Below, in pieces: positions 20,654 to 30,353 of a DNA stretch of 64,000 nt. The position numbers and the translations under genes are program-made. The notes under the pieces were generated by a model that worked only from the letters and a program-made list of their open reading frames with translations, was not told the origin of the DNA and searched no databases. Source of the stretch: Bolinopsis microptera (taxonomy: Eukaryota; Ctenophora; Tentaculata; Lobata; Bolinopsidae); contig NC_087073.1 of assembly GCF_026151205.1 (NCBI RefSeq), forward strand, positions 2,656,501 to 2,720,500, read 5' to 3'. Numbering within the stretch: position 1 is the first letter of the stretch; each line of letters starts with the position of its first letter.

Positions 20654-21046
20654 TAAAGTAAAGTAAAGTAAAATTTATGACATCACATCATCACACATGT
20701 CTACAAACTATCATCGCACTGTGTGAAAAAATATATAATAAATATTTCCCCACCAACATTAATTAATTATCAAATACAATATTTAAAAACAATTTCATCA
20801 AAAACATTATCCTATTTAAAAAACTTCCCAGTGGAATAAAGATTTATAAAACGCTTCTTTGCCACATAAGGATGGAACCAAAGATAATTGTTATGTTTCT
20901 CTTTATTACTGACATAACTGGCTCCCTCAATTCTTACTAAAACTTCATTAGAAACATTCCAAAAAAAGCAATCATTTGTAATACTTTTAGAAATCATATC
21001 TATCTTATATCCTTCTAATTTAATTTTAAAACCTAACTTCATTCTC
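20654..21046 (-). mobile_element. LINE 3' end inserted antisense into the retroelement
   Basis: On the minus strand about 80 codons end in a stop at 20812 (words WFHPYVAKKRF and FINLYS), followed by 3' UTR and a tail of TTTAC pentamers (AGTAAAGTAAAG on the plus strand at the left edge). A microsatellite tail is typical of several LINE clades. I did not find a clean target-site duplication and the family is unknown. Confidence 0.55.
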
Positions 21047-21609
21047 CAGGAAGACCAACACCCAGGATGAAGCCCGTCTGGATGTAGCAGCTGTTGGACT
21101 GTATGCCCCATTTGAAAGAACATTCTTCGACATCAGGGTCACTCATCCTAATTGCGACTCTAATACATTTAAGCCACTAGATAAAATCTACAGTGCACAT
21201 GAGAAAGAGAAGAAAGATCTCAGCTCTATGAGGAAAGGGTACTTCAGTCAGAGAAAGGGTCCTTTGTCCCACTAGTCTTTACAACATCCGGAGGTATGGG
21301 CCCACTCTGCACTGTGTTAGTAGATCGTATTTCTGAAAGGATAGCTGACCACAATAAAGAAGCTAAGAGCCAGGTCAAAAACCACATCAGAACACGATTC
21401 AGGTTTGATCTGCTACGAAGCACACTCATAGCACTCAGGGGAATCAGAGGAAGACATAAAGCCCAGCACCTTGGACTGGATGACGTATCCTTCAATCTCA
21501 TTCCTCAGAAGATGAGCTTTGAGGTCTCTTAAGTTTGTTTATATAAATTTTATAGATAATTTATTGTAGCTTCTATATTGTGTAAAATTGTACGGACGAA
21601 ATGATCCCA

Positions 21610-21732
21610 GGGGGGACTCCCAACCCACTGCCTCGGCGGGTAGTTTCACAAGCAAGAGCCACTTTGGTCAACTTGCTGTGAGGTGTCTCAGCTACATGGG
21701 TTGGGGGTCCCCCCTTTTTTTCTTTTTTTTTT
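21610..21732 (+). ncRNA. 3'-terminal hairpin plus T tract of retroelement
   Basis: GGGGGGACTCCCAACCCA (21610-21627) pairs with TGGGTTGGGGGTCCCCCC (21697-21714): 18 bp with one wobble. An inner stem pairs CACAAGCAAG with CTTGCTGTG. The hairpin is followed at once by a T run (21715-21732) and the target-site duplication. The same structure ends the copy at 58642-59654. It is probably a recognition structure of the element RNA. Confidence 0.65.
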
Positions 21733-21900
21733 GTGAGAGCTGTAGTATACAACTGCGACTTGTCATTGTAATGGGTTAGAACAATTTTACATGACCTGAT
21801 TGCTGATTAATGATTGACCAATTGAAAAAAAACATTCATTTTTGAGGTATCCTAAAAATAAAAAGATGAGTTATTAAACGGGTGATACTCGTAAAATATC

Positions 21901-22637
21901 TTTTTTTTTTATTTATTTTTTTTAAAATGTTGGGGCACCCACTTTACCTCCCTATTGGGAGGCTACGTCCGTCATTAGTGACTTACGTCTATTGGGGTTC
22001 CTCTGGTTGTAGGTGTCAGTAGGTTTGGGTCACTTGGCATGGGCTAGTGATCCCGCCCCTCCAGAGGATAAAGCCTGGTGAGCGACGTTTCCCGTTAGGG
22101 AAACTGTCATAATGCTCGTTCTCGGGAGAACACCACCTATGCCTAGATGTTCTCCCGGGTACTCGATAGAACAGGCTGCCCCCTGTCATTCTAGTGGGCT
22201 GACAGGAACCTACCAGGCATGCCTGAGCCTCTGATGGAATTCACCCATATCCTTTGATGTTTTTGTGTTATTTCTTTGTCTTTGCGCGGCTCAATTTCCG
22301 CGCTATACTAAAGTGCTGACTCACGAATTTTCATTCGATAATTGTATTTTGAGTAGACCCTTTTGTTGTCGCAATTTGGCAATTTCTTTGTTCACGTAGT
22401 TATTGCTAATTTTACGTTTGCTGGGAATAATCTAAGTGCTATATCTCCAATAGCTGGCAGTTTGTCTGATTGTTAGATCCCCTCTAACTGGTAGCGGCCC
22501 TAAGGCGGGCAGTTTGTCTGATTGTTAGATCCCCTCTAACTGGTAGCGGCCCTAAGGCGGCATGTGAGTGAATGAGTGAGTAATAAAGTGAGGTGTAGGA
22601 GAAGTGGGGAAGAAAACATGAATATTTCATAATATGT
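21901..22637 (-). mobile_element. Family Y retroposon inserted in a 93-bp-family element
   Basis: Flanked by the 12-bp repeat TCGTAAAATATC at 21889-21900 and 22638-22649; removing it joins the two halves of a 93-bp-family element (21874-21900 and 22650-22703). The left edge is a T run, so the poly(A) tail is on the minus strand. It shares GGCACCCACTTTACCT and CAGGCTGCCCCCTGTC with the copy at 24928. A 60-bp block near 22450-22560 is duplicated. No protein domain was recognised. Confidence 0.85.
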
Positions 22638-22703
22638 TCGTAAAATATCTGTTCCATATCAGGACCGTCGACGAGTCCAACTCGGCGCGCGTCCTGGTAG
22701 GTT

Positions 22704-23137
22704 AACTTACAATGAGTTATCAGCATCAGATGAGTTATTAGCATCAGGAGATTCAACACATTAAAGAGGAATATTTAGTCATTAGCGCGAAATGAGCTAG
22801 CGACAGCTTCAAGTTGTAATGAGTTAGATGCAGGTGGGTGAGTCACATGATCAATTTTACTGGGTGGCGCTCAGCCTGTCATTCCACCTTATCTCTATTC
22901 GGTTTATGACTTTAAGGGGGTCTGTAGTCCCCCCGCATAGTATGTTTGTGTTTCACTGATTTGTAAACTGAAGACGGAAATAATAGCCTGGGGTCCCCAG
23001 GTAAGATCTATTTTACATCACTAGTGATATATCTAGAGTATAGATGGAATATACCACAGTATAATCCAACAGTATACAACTTCCTTTAATCGTAAATTTT
23101 TTGTAGCGGTCCTGTGGGGCCTCAGACTATTGAGTGA
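22704..23137 (+). other. Spacer with a shared ~140-bp repeat, no gene
   Basis: Contains GGCGCTCAGCCTGTCATTCC and AGCCTGGGGTCCCCAGGTAAG (about 22866-23005), which appear inverted in the foldback element near 5112-5172. Nothing else is recognised. Confidence 0.5.
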
Positions 23138-23658
<521 letters not shown>

Positions 23659-25317
23659 TCTCTCTCTCTGTTCTGGTCAACGGTTTCTGGACTCTTGTAC
23701 TATAAAGAAGGAGACCCTATCACTGTGCCCACAGAATGCAACTCCTGCTAGCTGCATTCCAGGACTCCCAAAGTATATACGAAATCATAGAATAATAAAT
23801 ATCAATGCAACAGACCTCTGGAGTCTTGAAGCTGTCACTACCTGTCTCGGAGCAAACCCACTTCCGTTGTAGTACTTCTGCGGGCAGACAAGGGACTTCC
23901 GAGCAAGGTCAAAGCCTGGGAGATATGTCTCTATGCGGAGATGGGCCTAGATTGAGTTCCTAGTATGGGATTTAGCGAAAGTTCCTGGTGAAGAATCCTA
24001 GGAGGTTACCCAGAAGGGTTATCCCTATCCAGTCTTGTCGACTGTTCCACAAATTTGAAGATATGATTGTAGTTTACTGTTGTAAAGGTAGAGTTTACCA
24101 ATTATCCTCATTATGAACGTCATGATCTGGATGCACTTGCAGAGGGGGTGCTGGGATGTTCTGCTTCTCCTGAAAAGTGTTCACAATCTTGCGTCTCGAA
24201 TTTGACGTTGTTTGCCACGTTCTGAAAATAAACTAGTGGGCTGTTACCTATCCTGAAAGCGACCATGTTAGCCATCTGATGTGAGTTCCAGAAAAGTTAA
24301 AGTTCCTGTATTTATATTTGTGGAGGAACATCACAAGTGGAATATTCCTTTGTCACTGAGAGTGGCCTAATAGGGAGGAAGGTTTCTGGTCCTATGATGA
24401 TTTTGTTGGATTGATCGTCCCTAGCGAATTCGTCCGCTAGTTCTTTACCGTATACTCAGTCATGTCCTGGAACAGAGTTCTACTCAATGAGAAAACCTAG
24501 TGAGTTGAGTTGGTCTGAGATGTTCAGAACGAACCTGGAGTTAAAACTGGTGCTGTTAAGCACTTTAAAAGAAGCCTGGGAATGTCCTGAATTGAGACCA
24601 TGTAACGTCGAGCTAAAAAATGAATCAAAAGTTTGAGTAAATCGTTAAACGTTGTAAGTCCTAGTTGCATCCCCTAAGCATTGCAATGATGTTTATTCCT
24701 GGTCCGGTTAGCTTTACGTCACAGACTAAAGAGGTCCACTATGCTTTAGTGAGCTATGCTGTCCACCAGGGTACTGTAGATGTAAGGGTTCTTGTGAATG
24801 GGGCAGGCTGTGATAAAGCATCTCTGCAGGATGTCCGAGATGAACTGTGTTCGAGTGTTGAGAACTTCCGCTGAAGAAACTGAATAGAACCAGAAAGGGT
24901 GTCAAACTCTGCTGCTACTAGATGATTTTTTTTTTTTTTGGGTTTGGGCACCCACTTTACCTTCCTATCGGAAGGCTACGTCCGTCTGGTGACTAACGTC
25001 TATTGGAGTCCCTCCGGTTGTAGGTGTCACAGGGTACGGGCACCCATGCCTAGGTGATCTCCCGGGCGCTCTTTTAGAACAGGCTGCCCCCTGTCTTTTC
25101 TAGTGAGCAGACTGGAACCTACCGGGCATACCTGAGCATCTAGTATCTCTTGCCCAAATCTATGATTTCTTTTATTTGCGCGCGTCTTTGCGACGCGCGC
25201 GGTATCATGTTGACAATAAGAAGCTACCAAGCAAATTTGTGTTTTGTGAAGACCCTTTTTTTGTTAAATTTGAAATTTTGGGCCGCGTGTGACTTTTTTT
25301 TGTTTGTGTGTTCGTGT

Positions 25318-25657
25318 TGTTAATATGTGTGTTCACAGGACTTGAGTTGTTTACAAGAGAAACTCGCTGGGTTTGAAATAGAAACAGAACCTGTAATAAA
25401 TAGGATTTATTACACCAATAATATAAACTCAAATAGTTATATCAAGTTCCAATTATCCATTGTAAATATATAATAGTATATAGATCATTGTAAATATATA
25501 GTTTAAAGGAATACGTACCGGTTGATACTCTACAATAACATAAATCTTCTTTCTACAAACTTAATCTTCTTTCTACAAACTTAATCTTCTTTCTACAAAC
25601 TTCAACCGGTTCTCATGCTATGAATATATAATGATTAGTATTCTGCTAAGTCTAACA
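25318..25657 (-). repeat. 3' LTR of Copia-type element
   Basis: 340 bp, apparently identical to 30014-30353. Contains three tandem copies of AATCTTCTTTCTACAAACTT bracketed by two AACCGGTT palindromic words. Confidence 0.92.
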
Positions 25658-25667
25658 TTCCCCCCTA
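25658..25667 (-). promoter_or_regulatory. Polypurine tract
   Basis: On the minus strand TAGGGGGGAA directly precedes the 3' LTR, the usual primer position for plus-strand DNA synthesis. Confidence 0.7.
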
Positions 25668-26373
25668 TTTAAAAACTTTTGAAAATAGCTCGAAGCTCTT
25701 TAAAAACACTTAAAAACACTTGACACGTAATCATCCTAAATTCTACAAATTGCTTAAAAGAACGCGCGTGCGCGGTAAAAATATTTCAACTTTTCACAAT
25801 CCAATATTAGAAAATTGCTAGTCGTTAGTTACTTCAAACAAAGAAAATGTCCCAATCTCTCAGACAGAAAATTTTGACTGCCATACACGTAGCAAACGTG
25901 TGATTAACAATATCTACTGGTAAATTCACAGTAAATAACCAATCTTTTCACCTCTTTCATATCGTAACTAAATATAATCTGTCACAACTCATGTCACAGT
26001 CTCAGTGTAACACTCTATACGAACATTACTACTGTCACATAAACCACACTAGTACCATGAACTGTGAAACTACTTGTACTGACATGTACTAACATACTAA
26101 TTCGAATGAATGTCATTGTGAAATGTTAGGGTAGAAATGGTGATTTTGCAACATTATTCTAATCGAAATTATATACGGTAAGGTAAACTATACTCGTAAT
26201 ATGAGTAATATAAGGTAAGTAAGCTACTCAAAACGTGTAATCACGTAATAAAATCATATTCAATACGTGTAATCACCAAAATATACGTTATTCAAAACGT
26301 GTAGTCAGGGAAAAAAGTAACTAACAAGTTAAAAAACGCTAAAAAAATAATAAATTATTCAAACAAACAAAGT

Positions 26374-29271
26374 TTAATCTCTCTCCAGAAACTCTCCTCT
26401 CTCGATCACAGTGCACAACTGCTCGCAGTTTGCATCTTTCTTTATTAAACAATCTGCCAACATGATGTCAGTAGGTATCCATGTTAATGACTTTAGTGTC
26501 TTGTTGGAGAGTGCTTGTTGAAGTTCTGCTAGGTCGAGTCTCAGTCTCTTTTCTTCACACTGCTTCGATGTATGAACGTGATCATGTAACTGTTTAGAAT
26601 CAGCGAAACCTTTGATTGGTATGACTTCACTCTTCGGATCTCCGTACAGTATCTCTGACAGTATTTGTCGGACATAGATTGCAGCTCCCATGGCATCTAT
26701 GCAAGCTAGAGTTTCGGCTCCAAACGCCGAGTGCACGACACGTTTTATCTTCCTAGAACTCCAGTCGATTAAGTTAGCCGTTTTTCCGTTAGTTAGAAAA
26801 ACAAGGTAACCTCTCCCACTCTGTGTCTGTCTTCCGTTCTCTGTGAACGTGTTTCCAACACTAGCATCAGTGTAGAATGTGATCGAAATGTTGTCTCTCT
26901 GCAGATCCAAGCCTTTGAAACACAGTGATTTTGGTCCTCCTGCGATCTTCTTAGTAACTTTGTTCAAATCTGGACGGGTTTGGCCACTAAGCCACAACAT
27001 TCTCCCGAGTTGTTTCTGGTACACTTTCTTTTCTTCTTCTGTCAGCTTCGACTCTGGGGGTTTCTTCTGTTCCGGTTTCTTTAACCTCCACATCACACCC
27101 TGCTTCCTGATATCGGCAGGTGGTTTCAAATACACCTCACGAGTCATTTCATCCGATTCTTCGTCTTCTATCTCCAAGTTATACTCATTCTTGTACTGAC
27201 CAGTCGATTTTCCTGCACGACTTGTCACGAGTCCTTTTGTCCAGTCTTCGGTTTCTTGGCCTCTAAATCTCACTATATCATCCTTCTTGAGATTGAGAGC
27301 TCCATTCTTCACCGGCTCTACATTGGTCCAGTCCTCTTCAATCTTCACTGGCTCTTTACTTTTCCAGTTCCCTTCAATCTTCACTGGCTCTACACTGGGC
27401 CAGTTCTTTTCAACCACGCGACTAATAGTGTTGTCTTCAGTTTCATTCAACACCTGCACAACAGGATCCTCTGTATCTCCCGATTCCTCACAGTCGCTTT
27501 CCACTGGTTCTTCTGTACCTTCAGACTCCTCACAGTTGCTCACAACTGGTTCTTCTGTTCCTTCAGATTCCTCACGGTCGCTCAATATTATCTCTCCATA
27601 AAGACGACTTCCGCTTTGTCTACGGATCCCACGTGTGACATTCCTTTGTTCCACTCCCACTTGGAGTCCTACAATCCTCCCGCTCCCGTCTGTACCACGG
27701 TTCTTTGCCTTTGTGCGGGGTTCTTTATCAACTGCAATCCCGCCAGCACGCATGCTACGAGTCTTTGTCAGCTCTTCTTTGTCATCACTTGGTTGATTCA
27801 ATTCTTCAACCCTCCCGCTCCCGTCAGTACCACGGGTCTTTACCTTTGTGCGGGGTTCTTTTTCAACTGCAATCCCGCCAGCACGCATGCTACGAGTCTT
27901 TGTCAGCTCTTCTTTGTCATCACTAGGTTGATTCAATTCTTCAACCCTCCCGCTCCCGTCAGTACCACGGGTCTTTGCCTTTGTGCGGGGTTCTTTATCA
28001 ACTGCAATCCCGCCAGCACGCATGCTACGAGTCTTTGTCAGCTCTTCTTTGTCATGACTTGGTTGATTCAATTCTTCAACCCTCCCGCTCCCGTCAGTAC
28101 CACGGGTCTTTGCCTTTGTGCGGGGTTCTTTATTAACTGCAATCCCGCCAGCACACGTGCTACGAGTCTTTGTCAGTTCTTCTTTGTCATGACTTGGTTG
28201 ATTCAATTCTTCAACCCTCCCGCTCCCGTCAGTACCACGGGTCTTTGCCTTTGTGCGGGGTTCTTTATCAACTGCAATCCCGCCAGCACGCGTGCTACGA
28301 GTCTTTGTCAGTTCTTCTTTAGTGTCCTTGTCAGTGTCTTCCTCATCTTTATCATAAGGGTCTTTTCCTCCAGCTCTCATTTTATTCACTGTCATTTCCT
28401 GATCATGTGGCGGTACAACTCTAGAATCCTCTCCTCTCCCGATTGACATCCCCATGTGTCCTGAAGCTGTGTCAAGGATTGGTTCTTCTCCGCCATGAGC
28501 ATACACTTTCTTATTTCCTACATCGATGACAAACCTGTGTTCATTCATGGTTTGTTTTGACAGCAGTAACGGAATGTCTGTGTCGACAACATGTGTTCTA
28601 ATCACTATGTTCTTACCAAACATTTTCACAGGTAAAGTTACAAGCTTTCTAGCCACAACGCTTTCACCATCTCCAAAGCGAAATGTTGCTTTACTGTTCT
28701 TTGTCTTTAACTTCCTCGCTTCTTCCCCTGTGAGTGACTCTGTGTAGACTTCTAGCCACTTTTTTCCACATACCGTTGCAGACGCACCTGTGTCTAGTAA
28801 ACCTTTGTTTACAGTTTCTCCGATGAAGTATGTATACTGTTCGTCTCTTTCAGGTAGAACTACTTCTCTCGTCATATCAGCCAGGTATGTATACCTTTGT
28901 CTTTGACCTTCTGTCTTATAAGTATTTCTTTGACCTTCAGTCTTGTAAGTATTATGAGGGCAGTTTGCTACACGATGGTTTGGATTTTTGCAAATATAAC
29001 AACCCTGGTAGTTTTGGTTGGTTTGCTTTGTTCGGTTATCATTGCCATTACCATACTTTCTGAACTTTCCTTTCCCCCTGAACCTTCCGGTATTGTAAAG
29101 AACACCCTCATCTTCACTTTCTGCAGTTTCTCCACTGGCACTGCTGCTTTGTCTACTTCTTTGATCTGTAAACATGATGCCTTGTTCTTCCTTAATAACA
29201 GTTTCTATCCGGGTAGGACTTTCAAATGGTACTTCATCTCCAAATGTCTGCTTCAACGATTGGACCATCAT
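26374..29271 (-). CDS. Copia pol-like protein lacking integrase and RT core
   Basis: A 965-codon open frame. The N-terminal part is a late gag with a zinc knuckle CYICKNPNHRVANC (C-x2-C-x4-H-x4-C, near residue 92). An aspartic protease follows with LLDTGASATVCG (near residue 157). Next come five tandem ~46-residue repeats (KEELTKTRS, AGGIAV, KEPRTKAK, GTDGSGRVEELNQPS), then acidic repeats, then the integrase-tail-like DIVRFRGQ and TSRAGKSTGQYKNEYN. Only the RT end (GRMLWLSGQTRPDLNKV) and a Copia RNase H (FYTDASVGN, ADSKQL, WIPTDIMLADCLIKK) remain. No HHCC, DDE or YVDD motif is seen. The frame is intact despite this loss. Confidence 0.88.
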   Translation of the reverse strand: MMVQSLKQTFGDEVPFESPTRIETVIKEEQGIMFTDQRSRQSSSASGETAESEDEGVLYNTGRFRGKGKFRKYGNGNDNRTKQTNQNYQGCYICKNPNHRVANCPHNTYKTEGQRNTYKTEGQRQRYTYLADMTREVVLPERDEQYTYFIGETVNKGLLDTGASATVCGKKWLEVYTESLTGEEARKLKTKNSKATFRFGDGESVVARKLVTLPVKMFGKNIVIRTHVVDTDIPLLLSKQTMNEHRFVIDVGNKKVYAHGGEEPILDTASGHMGMSIGRGEDSRVVPPHDQEMTVNKMRAGGKDPYDKDEEDTDKDTKEELTKTRSTRAGGIAVDKEPRTKAKTRGTDGSGRVEELNQPSHDKEELTKTRSTCAGGIAVNKEPRTKAKTRGTDGSGRVEELNQPSHDKEELTKTRSMRAGGIAVDKEPRTKAKTRGTDGSGRVEELNQPSDDKEELTKTRSMRAGGIAVEKEPRTKVKTRGTDGSGRVEELNQPSDDKEELTKTRSMRAGGIAVDKEPRTKAKNRGTDGSGRIVGLQVGVEQRNVTRGIRRQSGSRLYGEIILSDREESEGTEEPVVSNCEESEGTEEPVESDCEESGDTEDPVVQVLNETEDNTISRVVEKNWPSVEPVKIEGNWKSKEPVKIEEDWTNVEPVKNGALNLKKDDIVRFRGQETEDWTKGLVTSRAGKSTGQYKNEYNLEIEDEESDEMTREVYLKPPADIRKQGVMWRLKKPEQKKPPESKLTEEEKKVYQKQLGRMLWLSGQTRPDLNKVTKKIAGGPKSLCFKGLDLQRDNISITFYTDASVGNTFTENGRQTQSGRGYLVFLTNGKTANLIDWSSRKIKRVVHSAFGAETLACIDAMGAAIYVRQILSEILYGDPKSEVIPIKGFADSKQLHDHVHTSKQCEEKRLRLDLAELQQALSNKTLKSLTWIPTDIMLADCLIKKDANCEQLCTVIERGEFLERD

Positions 29272-29353
29272 TTTATAGTCTAGCTTCGTTATTGTTGCTT
29301 TAACAAGCCGTTTCTGGTCCGGGTTAAGGTTTGCTTGATTGAGAGTTTATACG

Positions 29354-29743
29354 CTAACACCCATCCTCGTACACTTCTTTTTCCCTCAGTTGGTCTATCT
29401 TCTTTCTTTTCTGTTCAAAGTCTCGCACATACAGGTCCATTGCTACACCTTCTGGTCTCTTATAGTGCTCGAAATCTTCAATTGCCATGAACAGATCGTG
29501 TGTGGCGTCTTTTAGAAACAGAGAATCCAGCTCTGTTATCAGCTTATCAACTCCGGTTTCAACTCCTAACTCTGCTGGTGCTATTTGTAGTGCTGCTTCA
29601 TACGCTCTTCCATTCATGAATCCAATCAGACGGCTGGCTTGTTGAGTTTTCTTTGCTGTTGTTCCCAACTGCCACACTTTGACTGCTTTCTTCCAACGGC
29701 TGTAGTCGCTGTCATCCTCTAAATTCGGTATCTTCTCGCTCAT
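29354..29743 (-). pseudogene. Copia gag N-terminal part, frameshifted
   Basis: Starts MSEKIPNLEDDSDYSRWKKA and continues with a Copia gag (UBN2-like) helix pattern: LITELDSLFL, DFEHYKRPEG, YVRDFEQKRKKI. It stops at 29354. Beyond the stop, gag-like coding sense resumes in a second frame for a few codons (VLAYKL) and then in the frame of the long downstream ORF. So one or two small deletions lie within about 29335-29355. A programmed shift is possible but I think decay is likelier. Confidence 0.7.
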
Positions 29744-30003
29744 AATGTGAATGAATGTGACAATTACTACAAACACAAAACTATTAGACTGTACACTGAC
29801 ACAAACAAATGTACACTGACTATAACTAACTAACACTGAGTTTTAATTACTTTCAACACTTGAATCAGTTCAATACTTTCTAGTTAGTCTCTTTCTTCTT
29901 TAAATTAACTGAACAGTCTATAACAATTTCTTCCAATTACCTTTTCTCTCCTTTCCTCTGGTTCTTCTTCGGTGGATCTGTCGTCTCTCACAAGTTAACT
30001 GAA

Positions 30004-30012
30004 CTGCTACCA
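30004..30012 (-). promoter_or_regulatory. Primer-binding site for initiator tRNA-Met
   Basis: On the minus strand TGGTAGCAG begins one base after the 5' LTR and is complementary to the last nine bases (CTGCTACCA) of metazoan initiator tRNA-Met. Matching stops after nine bases. Confidence 0.7.
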
Positions 30013-30013
30013 C

Positions 30014-30353
30014 TGTTAATATGTGTGTTCACAGGACTTGAGTTGTTTACAAGAGAAACTCGCTGGGTTTGAAATAGAAACAGAACCTGTAATAAATAGG
30101 ATTTATTACACCAATAATATAAACTCAAATAGTTATATCAAGTTCCAATTATCCATTGTAAATATATAATAGTATATAGATCATTGTAAATATATAGTTT
30201 AAAGGAATACGTACCGGTTGATACTCTACAATAACATAAATCTTCTTTCTACAAACTTAATCTTCTTTCTACAAACTTAATCTTCTTTCTACAAACTTCA
30301 ACCGGTTCTCATGCTATGAATATATAATGATTAGTATTCTGCTAAGTCTAACA
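30014..30353 (-). repeat. 5' LTR of Copia-type element
   Basis: 340 bp, appears identical to 25318-25657. Its position next to the primer-binding site fixes the element orientation as minus. Confidence 0.92.

Larger units (their letters stand above)
19797..21732 (+). mobile_element. 5'-truncated retroelement with 13-bp target duplication
   Basis: Flanked by GTGAGAGCTGTAG at 19784-19796 and 21733-21745. It codes in frame from its first base for the C-terminal half of an RT polyprotein: HLGAVVGSKEF, LPVRCGGLGIINP, WLSALPLKDLN, RLRYGWKIQGVPSKCACGH, LGGYVCMRHNAIRDT. Then, after a ~390-bp insertion (20654-21046), it continues DEARLDVAA, FFDIRV, FVPLVFTTSGGMG and ALRGIRG, a nuclease-like tail, stopping at 21532. 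This RT family, with a C-x-C-x(n)-C/H finger and the FFDVRV tail, is common in cnidarians and sponges. The 3' UTR closes with a strong hairpin and a sense-strand T run. The catalytic RT domain is missing. Confidence 0.85.
25318..30353 (-). mobile_element. Copia-type LTR retrotransposon, 5036 bp, recent
   Basis: The two 340-bp LTRs (25318-25657, 30014-30353) look identical base for base, start TGTTA and end TAACA, and are flanked by a 5-bp duplication CGTGT (25313-25317, 30354-30358). The element lies on the minus strand. A primer site matching the 3' end of initiator tRNA-Met and a purine tract are in the expected places. The gag region is frameshifted. The long frame has a zinc knuckle, protease and RNase H, but no integrase and no RT catalytic core. 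Identical LTRs point to a recent insertion, presumably with enzymes supplied in trans. Confidence 0.92.

Noticed and set aside
27256-28446. A 396-codon plus-strand frame opposite the Copia pol gene
   Set aside because: It is the antisense of a repeated, compositionally biased coding region; the minus frame has recognised domains, this one has none.
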